From Streptomyces sp. SCSIO 75703 (GTDB lineage: Bacteria > Actinomycetota > Actinomycetes > Streptomycetales > Streptomycetaceae): a stretch of 64,000 nucleotides of DNA. Of the stretch, positions 28,901 through 36,879 are shown in pieces. Every line of letters begins with the position of its first letter. Position 1 is the first letter of the stretch. Made by a program: the position numbers and the translations under genes. The notes below the pieces were generated by a model. It was not told where the DNA came from. It did not search any database and saw only the letters and a program-made list of their open reading frames with translations. The stretch lies in the NCBI RefSeq assembly GCF_036607905.1, contig NZ_CP144555.1:3534001-3598000 (forward strand), in the 5' to 3' direction.

Positions 28901-29451
28901 GGGACGACGTGCGACGGCTCGTCGGACTGTGCGCGCAGGACGCGCACCTCTTCGACAGCTCGGTCCGGGAGAACCTGCTCCTGGCGCGGAAGGACGCCAC
29001 CGAGGCCGAACTGCGCGACGCGCTGGCGCGGGCCCGGCTGCTGGAGTGGACCGACAGCCTGCCCGACGGGCTCGACACGCTGGTCGGCGAGCACGGGGCA
29101 CGGCTGTCCGGCGGGCAGCGGCAGCGGCTGGCCCTCGCGCGGGCGCTGCTCGCCGACTTCCCCGTGCTGGTCCTCGACGAACCGGCCGAGCACCTCGACC
29201 TGCCGACGGCCGACGCGCTCACCGCCGATCTGCTGGCCGCCACCGAGGGACGCACGACCCTGCTGATCACGCACCGGCTGGCGGGTCTCGGGGCGGTGGA
29301 CGAGGTCCTCGTGCTCGACGAGGGCCGGGTGGTGCAGCACGGTCCGTTCGCGGAGCTGGCCGCCGAGCCGGGTCCGCTGCGGACGATGGTCGAGCGCGAG
29401 GCGGCGGCACAGGCGGCCACCGCACCGGAACTGCCGTCGGCGGCGCGGTGA
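25924..29451 (+). CDS. cydCD: fused CydD-CydC ABC transporter for cytochrome bd assembly
   Basis: The protein has 1175 residues and two full half-transporters in one chain. Residues 1-~560 are CydD-like: six helices, Walker A 'GPSGAGKST' near 370, signature 'LSAGQRQR', Walker B 'VLLLDEPTAAL'. Residues ~600-1175 are CydC-like: Walker A 'GPSGSGKTT', signature 'LSGGQRQR', 'VLVLDEPAEHL'. CydDC exports thiols (glutathione/cysteine in E. coli) and is needed for bd assembly; E. coli has two genes, actinobacteria often this fusion. The start is ambiguous: GGAGG lies two bases from ATG 25924 but eleven from in-frame GTG 25933. Both lie in or beside parS. Confidence 0.95.
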   Translation: MFHVKPIDPRLLRYARATRSFLIAVVVLGAAGAGLVVAQAMLIAEMVVGAFQDGLASAELRTPLLLLVAVACGRGLVGWLTELAAHRASVAVKAELRGRLLERATALGPGWLSGQRTGSLVTLATRGVDALDDYFSRYLPQLGLAVVVPAAVLARIVTEDWVSAAIIVVTLPLIPLFMILIGWATQSRMDRQWRLLSRLSGHFLDVVAGLPTLKVFGRAKAQAESIKRITGEYRQATMRTLRIAFLSSFALELLATLSVALVAVTIGMRLVHGDMSLYDGLVVLVLAPEAYLPLRQVGTQYHAAAEGLAAAEEIFAVLETPAPARGTAPVPADGTLSVEGVTVRYPGRATDAVTNVSFTVTPGETVALVGPSGAGKSTLLGVLLGFVRPAGGRVRVGGTDLADLDPARWHDRVAWVPQNPHLYAGTIAENVRLARPDADDTAVRRALRDAGALEFVETLPDGTGTVLGEGGTGLSAGQRQRIALARAFLADRPVLLLDEPTAALDGGTEAEVVAAVRRLARGRTVLLVVHRPALLEVADRVVRLEPPAPVPAGRPGAAPVADRRAEEEPAAPVPAGVPDARLPAGARGGVLARVRAMSGARRGRLALALLLGSLALGSAVGLMATSGWLISRASEQPPVLYLMVAVTATRAFGIGRSVFRYSERLVSHDAVLRMLADTRVAVYRRLERLAPAGLRRSRRGDLLSRLVTDVDALQDYWLRWLLPAGTAVAVSAVSVGFTAWLLPEAGAVLAAGLLAAGAGVPLITGAVARRAETRLAPARGVLSTRVTDLLTGTAELTVAGALPARTAAARRADAVLTRIASRAATATALGDGLTALISGLTVAGAALAGAQAVADGRLAGVAMAVVVLTPLAAFEAVLGMPLAAQYRQRVRRSAERVCDVLDAPEPVREPERPRQVPGSPFPVVLKALTARHPGQGRDALAGLDLILERGRRIAVVGPSGSGKTTLAQVLLRFLDPGTGSYTLGGADAETLAGDDVRRLVGLCAQDAHLFDSSVRENLLLARKDATEAELRDALARARLLEWTDSLPDGLDTLVGEHGARLSGGQRQRLALARALLADFPVLVLDEPAEHLDLPTADALTADLLAATEGRTTLLITHRLAGLGAVDEVLVLDEGRVVQHGPFAELAAEPGPLRTMVEREAAAQAATAPELPSAAR
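25926..25939. other. parS: exact parS site overlapping the cydCD start codon
   Basis: GTTTCACGTGAAAC matches the ParB consensus exactly. The G of ATG 25924-25926 is its first base and the next codons (Phe-His-Val-Lys-Pro) are parS. It is the second parS-type sequence within 40 bp. Confidence 0.88.
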
Positions 29452-29465
29452 CCGGCCCGCGCGGC

Positions 29466-29526
29466 ACGAGGCGCTGACGGCGCCTCGTCCGGAACCGGGC
29501 CTCTCGCGCGGTCGTGCGGGAGGCCC
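29466..29526 (+). terminator. double hairpin after cydCD
   Basis: The first stem, ACGAGGCGC/GCGCCTCGT, is 9 bp and perfect with a 5-base loop (29466-29488). The second, GGGCCTCTCGCGC with GTGCGGGAGGCCC, is 13 bp with two mismatches and a 4-base loop (29497-29526). It marks the end of the cyd operon. Confidence 0.7.
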
Positions 29527-29551
29527 CGGGGGCGGTCGTGCGGGAGGCCCC
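29508..29551. repeat. two tandem copies of a 24-bp unit
   Basis: GCGGTCGTGCGGGAGGCCCC occurs at 29508-29527 and again, identically, at 29532-29551, period 24. The first copy forms the descending arm of the second cydCD terminator hairpin, so the duplication offers an alternative pairing partner. Confidence 0.75.
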
Positions 29552-29656
29552 AGGGCCGGCCCGGGAGCGCGGTGCCGGCCACGGCTGGGACGGCATGCGG
29601 CCCCCTGCCCCCAGACCCGACTTTCCGGAATAAACCACCCTTACTAGGCTCGGCAC

Positions 29657-31339
29657 ATGCCCGTACCTCCGCCTGCCGGCCCGCCACCGCCCCGACCGGT
29701 CGTTCCGGTCGAACTGCTGGCGCGGGTGCCGAGACTGCTGGACGCCATGCGGTCCGTGGGCGCCGGCCTCGACCTGCGGGCCACCCTGCACCGGATCTGC
29801 GAGACCGCGGCGGGTCTGACGGACGCCCGCTACGCGGCCATCGGCGTGGTCGCCGAGGACGGCGACGGTCTCGCCGACTTCGTCCACCACGGCATCGACG
29901 AGGCCACCGCCCGGCGGATCGGACGGCTGCCCGACGGCCGCCGGGGCCTGCTCGGCGCCCTCATCCGGGACCCGGAGCCGGTCCGGCTCACGAACCTCAC
30001 GGGTGACCCGCGCTCCTGCGGCTTCCCCGCGCACCATCCGCCGATGAGCGGATTCCTCGGTGTCCCGATCCGCGTGCAGGGCGAGGTCTTCGGCAACCTG
30101 CACCTCACCGACAAGCGGGACGGCGAACCGTTCACCGACTACGACCTCGCCATGGTGCGCGTGCTGGCCGCGGAGGCCGGCATCGCCATCGGCAACGCCC
30201 GGCTCCACGAGTCCGCGCGGCAACGGGAGCGCTGGATCGACGGCTCGGTCGCCGTCATCACGGCGCTGCTCTCCGGCGGTGACACCGACGACGCCCTCCA
30301 GGTCGTCGCCGAACAGGCCCGCGCGCTCTCCGGGGCGGCCCTCGGCCTCGTGCTGCTGCCCGCCGAGGCCGGCGGGATGGAGATCGCGGCCGTGGCGGCC
30401 CCCCACCCCACGGACGTCCTCGGCCGGGTCATCCCGCCGGACAACGGCATCGTCGCCGAACTCCTCGCGGGCCGCCCGGTGTTCGTGGACGACGCGGCCA
30501 CCGACCCGCGCCTGCACGACGGGCCGGTGAGCGCCTTCGGCCCGATCATGCTGCTCCCGCTGTGCAGCGACGGGCGGGTCCTGGGCGGTCTGGTGATGCC
30601 CCGCGCCCGCGGTCAACGCCCCTTCACCCGGGCGGAGCGCGCCCTCGGCGACCAGTTCGCGGCGCAGGCCGCGCTGGCGCTGATGACGGCGGAGGCACAG
30701 CGCGACCGCGAACGGCTCGCCGTCTACGAGGACCGCGACCGCATCGCGCGGGACCTGCACGATCTCGTCATCCAGCGGCTGTTCGCCACGGGCATGATGC
30801 TGGAGAGCGCCCAGCGCCGGTCGGTCGTGCCGGAGGTCAGGGACGGCGTGGGCCGGGCCGTGGACGAACTGGACGTCACCATCCAGGAGATCCGCTCGGC
30901 CATCTTCGCCCTGCAACAGCCCGCGGAGTCGCCCGCGGGGCTGTCCACGCGGGTGCTGCGCGAGATCACCATGGCCGCCGTGCCGCTCGGTTTCACCCCC
31001 GCGCACCGTTTCTCGGGCCCCCTCGACGAGGCGGTCGGCGACCTCACCGGCAAGAACCTCATCGCCGCCCTGCGGGAAACCCTGTCCAACGCGTACCGGC
31101 ACGCGCGGGCCACGCGCATCGACGTCGTCGTGGAGGCGGGGGTGGCCCTCCCGGACGGGCGGCCGGGGGTCCGGCTGACCGTCGCCGACGACGGCGTCGG
31201 CGTTCGCGAGGGCGGGCGGCGCAGCGGTCTGCGCAATCTGGAACGGCGGGCGGAGTCGCTCGGCGGGTCGAGCCGGCTGGGGCCGGGGCTCGCTCCCGGC
31301 GGAGGCGGGACCACGGTGCTGTGGGAGGCCCCGCACTGA
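29657..31339 (+). CDS. DosS/DevS-like GAF-GAF sensor histidine kinase
   Basis: The protein has 560 residues and two GAF domains (~45-195, ~225-375). The first carries 'CGFPAHHPPMSGFLGVPIRV' and 'GEVFGNLHLTDKRDGEPF', close to the mycobacterial oxygen/redox sensor DosS, where a His of the HHPPM segment holds heme. HisKA_3 follows with phospho-acceptor His in 'DRDRIARDLHDLVIQRLFA', then HATPase_c ('ALRETLSNAYRHARATRIDV', 'VADDGVGV'). Such kinases phosphorylate NarL-type regulators; none is adjacent, so it is an orphan. Its place after cydCD suits oxygen or redox sensing. TAGGCT ends six bases before the ATG: probably leaderless. Confidence 0.88.
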   Translation: MPVPPPAGPPPPRPVVPVELLARVPRLLDAMRSVGAGLDLRATLHRICETAAGLTDARYAAIGVVAEDGDGLADFVHHGIDEATARRIGRLPDGRRGLLGALIRDPEPVRLTNLTGDPRSCGFPAHHPPMSGFLGVPIRVQGEVFGNLHLTDKRDGEPFTDYDLAMVRVLAAEAGIAIGNARLHESARQRERWIDGSVAVITALLSGGDTDDALQVVAEQARALSGAALGLVLLPAEAGGMEIAAVAAPHPTDVLGRVIPPDNGIVAELLAGRPVFVDDAATDPRLHDGPVSAFGPIMLLPLCSDGRVLGGLVMPRARGQRPFTRAERALGDQFAAQAALALMTAEAQRDRERLAVYEDRDRIARDLHDLVIQRLFATGMMLESAQRRSVVPEVRDGVGRAVDELDVTIQEIRSAIFALQQPAESPAGLSTRVLREITMAAVPLGFTPAHRFSGPLDEAVGDLTGKNLIAALRETLSNAYRHARATRIDVVVEAGVALPDGRPGVRLTVADDGVGVREGGRRSGLRNLERRAESLGGSSRLGPGLAPGGGGTTVLWEAPH

Positions 31340-31666
31340 ACGAGGCGAGGCCGCCGCGCACCGGCGGGCGGTGGGCGGCGCTGCCCCGATCGGCCCCGGC
31401 GCCAGTGCCGCGCCGGTTCCGGAGCCGTACGGCCCCGGTGTGGGAGGCACCCGGGACCGTGCCATCGTGCCGAGCCGTCCCGGCGGTCGCGCCGTACGCC
31501 CCGGCGACCGCGCCGCGCCGCCCCCGCGGCGTCTGCCCCGCCCGAAACCCGTGACCCCCGCCGTGACCCGTGCGTGGCAACGGCCGTGCTCCGTGTGCAG
31601 CAATGATCGCCCGGCCGTACGAGCTGAACAGGGTCCCGGGCCGCCGTCCGCGCCAGGATCGCTGAC
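31340..31666. other. gene-free gap, GC-rich
   Basis: I find no gene, repeat or RNA here. CAGGAT (31654-31659), seven bases before the next ATG, is a candidate -10 for a leaderless message. The rest is high-GC spacer after the kinase stop. Confidence 0.4.
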
Positions 31667-32701
31667 ATGCCCTCACCTCGCCGCCGTTCGCTGGTCGTTC
31701 CGGTGCTGCTCTGCGCGCTCGCCGTGCTCGCCGCCCGGCCCTCCGCGTCCCCGGACCCCGACGACGCGGCGGCGGAGGTGGCGCGCTTGTACGAGGCCGC
31801 GGCGGACGCGGCCCGGCAGTACGAGGACGGTCGGCGGGCGGCCGACGCACAGCGGGCGAAGGCCCGGAGCCACGAGGAACGGCTCGGCCGGCAGCGCGGT
31901 CGGAGCGCCGCCCTCCGCGAGGACCTGGGCAGGCTCGCCCGCGCCCAGTACCGCGGGGGCGGGGGGTTGCCGCTCGCGGCGGGGATGGTGCTCGCCGACG
32001 ATCCCGACGCCCTGATGCGGGGTCAGCAGATCGCGCACCGGGCCGATCTGGCCGTGGACAGGGCCGTGACCGAGAGCCGGCGGGCCGAGGACCGGCTCGC
32101 CGCGGAGCAGGCCAGGGCGACGGCCGCCTGGAAGGCCCTGGAGAAGCGGAACGCGCGGCTGGCGGCGCTGAGGAAGGAGATCGAGGCGGACCTGCGCACG
32201 GCCCGGTCACGGCTGGAGGGCCGGGCGAACGCCTCGGTCACCGCGGGCTCGTGCCCCGGCGCGGCGCGGGTCGCAGGCCCGGAGCGGTCCTCGGGGCGGA
32301 ACTGGGTCGTGCCGGTGGAGTCGTACGAGCTGTCGGCGTCCTTCGGCAGTGGCGGGACGCGGTGGGCGCACCGGCACACCGGGCAGGACTTCGCGGTGCC
32401 GGTGGGTACGCCGGTGCGTGCGGCCGGTGCGGGGAGCGTGGTCGCGGTCTCGTGCGGGGGCCCGTTCGGCATCCAGGTCGTGCTCCGGCACGCCGACGGC
32501 TACTACACGCAGTACGCCCACCTCGCGTCCGTCGCGGTCGACCAGGGTGACCGGGTCGGTGCCGGACAGCGGATCGGTCAGTCCGGCAGCACCGGCAACT
32601 CCACCGGCCCGCACCTGCACTTCGAGGTGCGGGTCACCCCGGAGCCGGGCTCGGCGGTGGACCCGGTGCCCTGGCTCACCTGGCGCGGGGTGTCGGTGTG
32701 A
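31667..32701 (+). CDS. secreted M23 peptidase (LytM-type)
   Basis: The protein has 344 residues. It starts MPSPRRRSLVVPVLLCALAV, a signal peptide. A coiled-coil of ~150 residues rich in Ala, Arg and Glu follows. The C-terminal M23 domain has the zinc ligands H-x3-D in 'AHRHTGQDFAVPVGTPV' and HxH in 'STGPHLHFEVRV'. M23 enzymes cut cross-bridges of peptidoglycan; coiled-coil forms such as EnvC/NlpD-like and actinobacterial homologues act in cell-wall remodelling or activate amidases. All ligands are present, so it is probably active. It acts outside the membrane. Confidence 0.9.
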   Translation: MPSPRRRSLVVPVLLCALAVLAARPSASPDPDDAAAEVARLYEAAADAARQYEDGRRAADAQRAKARSHEERLGRQRGRSAALREDLGRLARAQYRGGGGLPLAAGMVLADDPDALMRGQQIAHRADLAVDRAVTESRRAEDRLAAEQARATAAWKALEKRNARLAALRKEIEADLRTARSRLEGRANASVTAGSCPGAARVAGPERSSGRNWVVPVESYELSASFGSGGTRWAHRHTGQDFAVPVGTPVRAAGAGSVVAVSCGGPFGIQVVLRHADGYYTQYAHLASVAVDQGDRVGAGQRIGQSGSTGNSTGPHLHFEVRVTPEPGSAVDPVPWLTWRGVSV

Positions 32702-32717
32702 GGCGGCGGAAGGACCG

Positions 32718-33587
32718 TTACGGCAGATCGGCCAGCATGCGTTCGATGACGAGGGCGACGCCGTCCTCGTTGTTGGCGACCGTCTGTCCCGAGGCGGCGG
32801 CGAGGGCGGCCGGGTGGGCGTTGCCCATCGCGTAGGAACGTCCCGCCCAGGTGAGCATCTCGACGTCGTTCGGCATGTCACCGAAGGCGACGACCTCCTC
32901 GTGGGAGATGCCGCGTTCGGCACAGCACAGGGCGAGCGTGCTGGCCTTGGAGACGTCCGGGCCGCTGATCTCCAGCAGGGCGCTGGGGCTGGAGCGGGTG
33001 ACGGTGGCCCGGTCGCCGATGGCGAGGCGGGCCAGCGTGAGGAAGGCGTCCGGGTCGAGCGTCGGGTGGAAGGCGAGGATCTTGAGTACCGGTTCGCCGT
33101 CGGCCCGGCTGCCGGGGGCGAGGATCTCCTCGGCCGGCGCGAGGTCGTCCGGGACCTCCAGGTGCATCCGCGGGTAGGCCGGCTCCTGGTGGAAGCCGTA
33201 GGTCTGCTCGACGGCGTACACCGTGCCGGGCGCGGCGTCCCGGAGCATCCGGACGGCGTCCAGCGCGTTCTCCCGGGCCAGTTCGCGGATTTTCACGAAC
33301 CGGTGGGCGCCGGGGCCGCCGTGCAGGTCGACCACGGCGGCGCCGTTGCCGCAGATGGCGAGGCCGTGGCCGTGGACGTGCTCGCTGACGACGTCCATCC
33401 AGCGGGCGGGCCGGCCGGTGACGAAGAAGACCTCGATGCCGGCCTCCTCGGCGGCGGCCAGTGCGGAGACGGTGCGCGGGGACACCGACTTGTCGTCGCG
33501 CAGCAGGGTGCCGTCGAGGTCGGTGGCGATGAGCCGCGGGCGGAGGGGCGCGGCCTGGGTCTCGGGCTCTCGGGTCGCTGAGGTCAC
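32718..33587 (-). CDS. Cof-type HAD-superfamily phosphatase
   Basis: The protein has 289 residues. It has HAD motif I '[18 protein letters not shown]' (nucleophile Asp), motif II Thr in 'EVFFVTGRPARWM', motif III Lys in 'DVSKASTLAL', and motif IV '[14 protein letters not shown]'. The Cof/IIB cap lies between. Family members dephosphorylate sugar phosphates, FMN or PLP. The GTG at 33587 is preceded at six bases by GACAAT and no ribosome site (leaderless candidate); an ATG six codons upstream is an alternative. A related gene lies at 40652-41494, apparently a paralogue. Confidence 0.87.
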   Translation of the reverse strand: MTSATREPETQAAPLRPRLIATDLDGTLLRDDKSVSPRTVSALAAAEEAGIEVFFVTGRPARWMDVVSEHVHGHGLAICGNGAAVVDLHGGPGAHRFVKIRELARENALDAVRMLRDAAPGTVYAVEQTYGFHQEPAYPRMHLEVPDDLAPAEEILAPGSRADGEPVLKILAFHPTLDPDAFLTLARLAIGDRATVTRSSPSALLEISGPDVSKASTLALCCAERGISHEEVVAFGDMPNDVEMLTWAGRSYAMGNAHPAALAAASGQTVANNEDGVALVIERMLADLP

Positions 33588-33699
33588 CCGGCCATTGTCG
33601 CGCATATGCCCGCACGATCGTGCGGGACTCCGCACATCTGTGAGCTACGGCTCTCGGGGCCGTCCCGCCCGCCGTGTCCCGGGTCACCTTGCCCGGGAA

Positions 33700-34593
33700 T
33701 CACCGCAGATGTGCCGGGGCCTCCAGGGCGATGCGCTCGTAGACCTTCTCGTCCGCCGCGAAGTCCGACCCGGGGATCGGCCAGTGGACGACGATCTCGG
33801 TGAAGCCCAGCTCCCGGTGACGCCCGGCGAAGTCCACGAACGCCTCGACGGACTCCAGCGGCCGGGTGCGGTCCGGTGTGAAACCGGTGAGCAGGACCTT
33901 CTCGAGGTCGGCCGGGTCGCGGCCGAGCGCGGCGCAGGCGTCGCCGAGCCGTGCGATCTGGCCGCGCAGCGCCGCCACCGACTCCTCGGGGGTGCCCGCC
34001 TCGAAGAGCTTCGGGTCGCCGGTGGTCACCCACGCCTGCCCGTGGCGGGCGGCGAGCCGCATGCCGCGCGGGCCGGTGGCGGCCACCGCGAAGGGCAGTC
34101 GGGGCCGCTGCACACAGCCGGGGATGTTCCGCGCCTCGTGCGCCGAGTAGAAGTCGCCCTCGTACGAGACCGCGTCCTGGGTGAGCAGCCGGTCGAGCAG
34201 GGGCACGAACTCGGCGAAACGGTCGGCTCGTTCCCGGGGCGTCCACGGCTCCTGGCCGAGCGCGGTGGCATCGAAGCCGGTGCCGCCGGCCCCTATGCCG
34301 AGCGTGACCCGGCCCTCGGAGACGTCGTCCAGGGAGATCAGCTCCTTGGCGAGCGTCACGGGGTGCCGGAAGTTCGGCGAGGTCACGAGTGTCCCGAGGC
34401 GCAGGCGGTTCGTCACCGTCGCCGCCGCCGTGAGGGTGGGGAGGGCGCCGAACCAGGGGCCGTCGCGGAAGGTCCGCCACGACAGGTGGTCGTAGGTGTA
34501 GGCGGTGTGGAACCCGAGTTCCTCTGCCCGCCGCCAGGTCTTCTGCCCTTCGCCCCACCGGTGGATGGGGAGGATCACGGTGCTCAGGCGCAT
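33700..34593 (-). CDS. LLM-class F420-dependent oxidoreductase
   Basis: The protein has 297 residues. It starts MRLSTVILPIHRWGEGQKTW, with the luciferase-like TIM barrel visible: 'AEELGFHTAYTYDHLSW', 'LRLGTLVTSPNFRHPVTLAK' and 'GRVTLGIGAGGTGFDATALG'. The length and the 'TSPNFRHP' loop suggest F420 rather than FMN, though sequence alone is not proof. The reaction is an unknown two-electron redox step. A parS-like site and a DnaA-box group lie in the 256-bp gap upstream. Confidence 0.87.
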   Translation of the reverse strand: MRLSTVILPIHRWGEGQKTWRRAEELGFHTAYTYDHLSWRTFRDGPWFGALPTLTAAATVTNRLRLGTLVTSPNFRHPVTLAKELISLDDVSEGRVTLGIGAGGTGFDATALGQEPWTPRERADRFAEFVPLLDRLLTQDAVSYEGDFYSAHEARNIPGCVQRPRLPFAVAATGPRGMRLAARHGQAWVTTGDPKLFEAGTPEESVAALRGQIARLGDACAALGRDPADLEKVLLTGFTPDRTRPLESVEAFVDFAGRHRELGFTEIVVHWPIPGSDFAADEKVYERIALEAPAHLR

Positions 34594-34673
34594 GCCGCAG
34601 ACGATACGCGCCGCCGGTCGACGAGCGCGGACGTACGGTGCCGCACGTGGAGGAGCGCCACCCGGAGTGTCCC

Positions 34674-34687
34674 GTTTCACGTGGAAC
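34674..34687. other. parS: parS-like site, one mismatch
   Basis: GTTTCACGTGGAAC is the same variant as at 23081. It lies in the gap before the F420 oxidoreductase gene, 110 bp from three DnaA boxes. Confidence 0.75.
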
Positions 34688-34796
34688 ATGCGGCGACCGA
34701 GCCGGGCGTGGGCGGGCCGGGGCGGGGCCCGGACCGTGCCCGCCCCGCCCGCTCCGGAAGAGACGCACCTCACGCGATTTCTCTGCGGGAAAGGTT

Positions 34797-34850
34797 TGAT
34801 CCACAGTAAATGCGGTTGTCCACAGGCCAGTTGGGCCTTCCTGTGGAAAC
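34797..34850. promoter_or_regulatory. group of three DnaA boxes
   Basis: TTGTCCACA (34816-34824) is the preferred Streptomyces DnaA box. TGATCCACA (34797-34805) and, on the other strand, GTTTCCACA (34842-34850) are close variants. The spacing is 11 and 17 bases. The last ends at the stop codon of the hydrolase-dehydrogenase gene. DnaA binding, if real, could titrate DnaA or affect nearby transcription. Confidence 0.65.
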
Positions 34851-36607
34851 TACAGCGGCGGATTCCGGCGCGCGAGCGACCGCAGCGCCCCCGGCAGGAA
34901 GCGGGAGGCGAAGTGGGCACCCCGGGCCTCCGGGGTCACCGGCACCACCGCCCGGTCGCGCACCACCGCGTCCAGGATGGCGTCGGCCACCTTCTCCGGC
35001 GGGTAGTTGCGCTTCCCGTAGAGCCGGGCGGCACGCCGCTGCCGGCGCTTCTCCTCCTCGGCGTCGACCCCGGTGAAGCGGGCGGTCGAGGTGATGCCGG
35101 TGTTGACGATGCCGGGGCAGATCGCGGAGACGCCGATCCCGCGGCCGGCCAGTTCGGCGCGGAGGCACTCGCTCAGCATCAGCACGGCCGCCTTCGAGGT
35201 GCTGTAGGCGGGCAGCGCCCGCGAGGGCTGGAAGGCGGCGGCCGAGGCGATGTTGACGATGTGACCGCCCTGGTCGCGTTCCGCCATCCGCCGGCCGAAC
35301 AGGCGGCAGCCGTGGATGACGCCCCACAGGTTCACGTCGAGGACCGTGCGCCAGTCCTCCGGCGTGGTGGTGAGGAAGGAGCCCGACAGGCCGATCCCGG
35401 CGTTGTTCACCAGGATGTCGACCACCCCGTGGTCGGCGGCGACCTTCGCGTCGAGCTTCGCCATGGCCTGCTCGTCGGAGACGTCGGCGGTCTCCGCCCA
35501 GGCCCCCCGCGCACCGGCCGAGCGGGCCAGTTCCGCGGTGCGGGCCGCCGAGTCGCCATCCCGGTCGACCGCCACCACCCGCGCCCCGCAGGCGGCGAAG
35601 GCCAGCGCGGTCGCCCGCCCGATGCCGCTGCCCGCCCCGGTGACGAGCACGAGCCGGCCGCCGAAGCGGTCGGCGTGCCTCCCCCGCGCCGGCACCTCGG
35701 GGCGGCCGTCCTCCACGCCGGTGACGAACTCCTCGATCCAGTCCGCGAGCCGGTCGGGCCGGGTGCGGGGCACCCAGTGCCCGGCGGGCAGCGTGCGCCG
35801 GGTCAGCCGGGGGACCCACTCCTCCAGCCCGTCGGAGAGCCGCTCGGACAGGAAGGCGTCGTCGAGCGGCGTGACGAGCTGCACCGGCGCGTGCGCGTGG
35901 GCGTCCTCGCGGGGGCGGCGCAGGCGTTCGCGCACGTTGTCCCGGTACAGCCACGCCCCGTGGGCCGCGTCCCTCGGCAGGGAGCCGGTCGGATATCCGT
36001 CGTCCGGCACCTTCTCGACGCGCCGCAGCAGGGCGGGCCAGCCCTTGCCGAGCGGTCCGCGCCAGGCCAGCTCGGGCAGCACCGGCGTGTGCAGCAGGTA
36101 GACGTACCAGGACTTGGCGCCCTGTCCGAGGAGCTGGCCGACCCGGCGCGGGGTGGGCCGCCTGACCCGCCGGCCGATCCAGTGCCCGAAGTGGTCGAGG
36201 CTGGGCCCCGAGATCGAGGTGAAGGACGCGACACGGCCCTCGGTGCGCCGCACGGTGACGAACTCCCAGGACTGCACCGACCCCCAGTCGTGGCCGACCA
36301 GGTGCACGGGCCGGCCGGGGCTGACCGCGTCGGCCACGGCGAGGAAGTCGTCCGTCAGCTTCTCCAGCGTGAACCCGCCGCGCAGCGGGCGCGGCGCGGT
36401 GGAGCGACCGTGGCCCCGGACGTCGTAGAGCACCACGTGGAACCGGTCGGCGAGGCGGACGGCGACCTCGGACCAGACCTCCTTGCTGTCCGGGTAGCCG
36501 TGCACCAGCATCACCGTGGGGTGCTCGGGCGAGCCCAGTTCGGCGACGCACAGGTCCACCCCGCCCGTCCGCACCCGGCGCTCCCGCGCGCCCTCGAGTA
36601 CCGTCAT
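34850..36607 (-). CDS. EphD-like alpha/beta-hydrolase and short-chain dehydrogenase fusion
   Basis: The protein has 585 residues and two enzymes. Residues 1-~300 are an alpha/beta hydrolase with oxyanion 'MLVHGYPDSKEVW' and nucleophile Asp in 'HLVGHDWGSVQSW', as in epoxide hydrolases. 'GHW' near residue 275 supplies the His. Residues ~320-585 are an SDR: cofactor loop 'VTGAGSGIGRATALAF', 'NNAGIG', catalytic Tyr-Lys in 'YSTSK'. The same architecture and length occur in mycobacterial EphD, which acts in lipid (mycolate-related) metabolism; the substrate in Streptomyces is unknown. The protein is cytosolic. Confidence 0.9.
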   Translation of the reverse strand: MTVLEGARERRVRTGGVDLCVAELGSPEHPTVMLVHGYPDSKEVWSEVAVRLADRFHVVLYDVRGHGRSTAPRPLRGGFTLEKLTDDFLAVADAVSPGRPVHLVGHDWGSVQSWEFVTVRRTEGRVASFTSISGPSLDHFGHWIGRRVRRPTPRRVGQLLGQGAKSWYVYLLHTPVLPELAWRGPLGKGWPALLRRVEKVPDDGYPTGSLPRDAAHGAWLYRDNVRERLRRPREDAHAHAPVQLVTPLDDAFLSERLSDGLEEWVPRLTRRTLPAGHWVPRTRPDRLADWIEEFVTGVEDGRPEVPARGRHADRFGGRLVLVTGAGSGIGRATALAFAACGARVVAVDRDGDSAARTAELARSAGARGAWAETADVSDEQAMAKLDAKVAADHGVVDILVNNAGIGLSGSFLTTTPEDWRTVLDVNLWGVIHGCRLFGRRMAERDQGGHIVNIASAAAFQPSRALPAYSTSKAAVLMLSECLRAELAGRGIGVSAICPGIVNTGITSTARFTGVDAEEEKRRQRRAARLYGKRNYPPEKVADAILDAVVRDRAVVPVTPEARGAHFASRFLPGALRSLARRNPPL

Positions 36608-36707
36608 CGCTCCTCCGTCCGGTGCCGGTGCGCCGTACTCCCGCGCCCGCCCGGGGCGCCGCGCCGCCGCCCGCGGACGCGCGGACCGGCGTCACGTGAC
36701 GCCGCCG

Positions 36708-36736
36708 AATCTCCCAGTTGTTAGACCCAACGTCAA
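36708..36736 (-). promoter_or_regulatory. putative promoter with dyad for the fusion gene
   Basis: On the minus strand, TTGACG (36736-36731) and GAGATT (36713-36708) lie 17 bases apart, about 100 bp before the fusion gene. The spacer holds GTTGGGTCTAACAAC, an imperfect dyad (GTTG...CAAC) that could be a repressor site. Confidence 0.4.
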
Positions 36737-36879
36737 TAGGGCGGGGGTGCACCTCCCGACCCCGAGCCCCGTACCCCGGAGGAGGGGTGTCCCCTACGGG
36801 CTCCTACGACCTCAGGGGGACGCCAAGACGGCTCTCCGGGCTGACGCCCGCAGTGGCGGGCGTCACTACTGTCGTCGAT

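Noticed and set aside
24832-29340. A 1502-codon open frame on the minus strand across cydB and cydCD
   Set aside because: It is the GC-rich antisense shadow of clearly recognisable genes on the plus strand; its product is low-complexity Gly/Arg/Gln/Glu-rich with no domain.
36428-36441. GCACCACGTGGAAC in the EphD-like gene
   Set aside because: Four mismatches to parS and no dyad symmetry in the arms.
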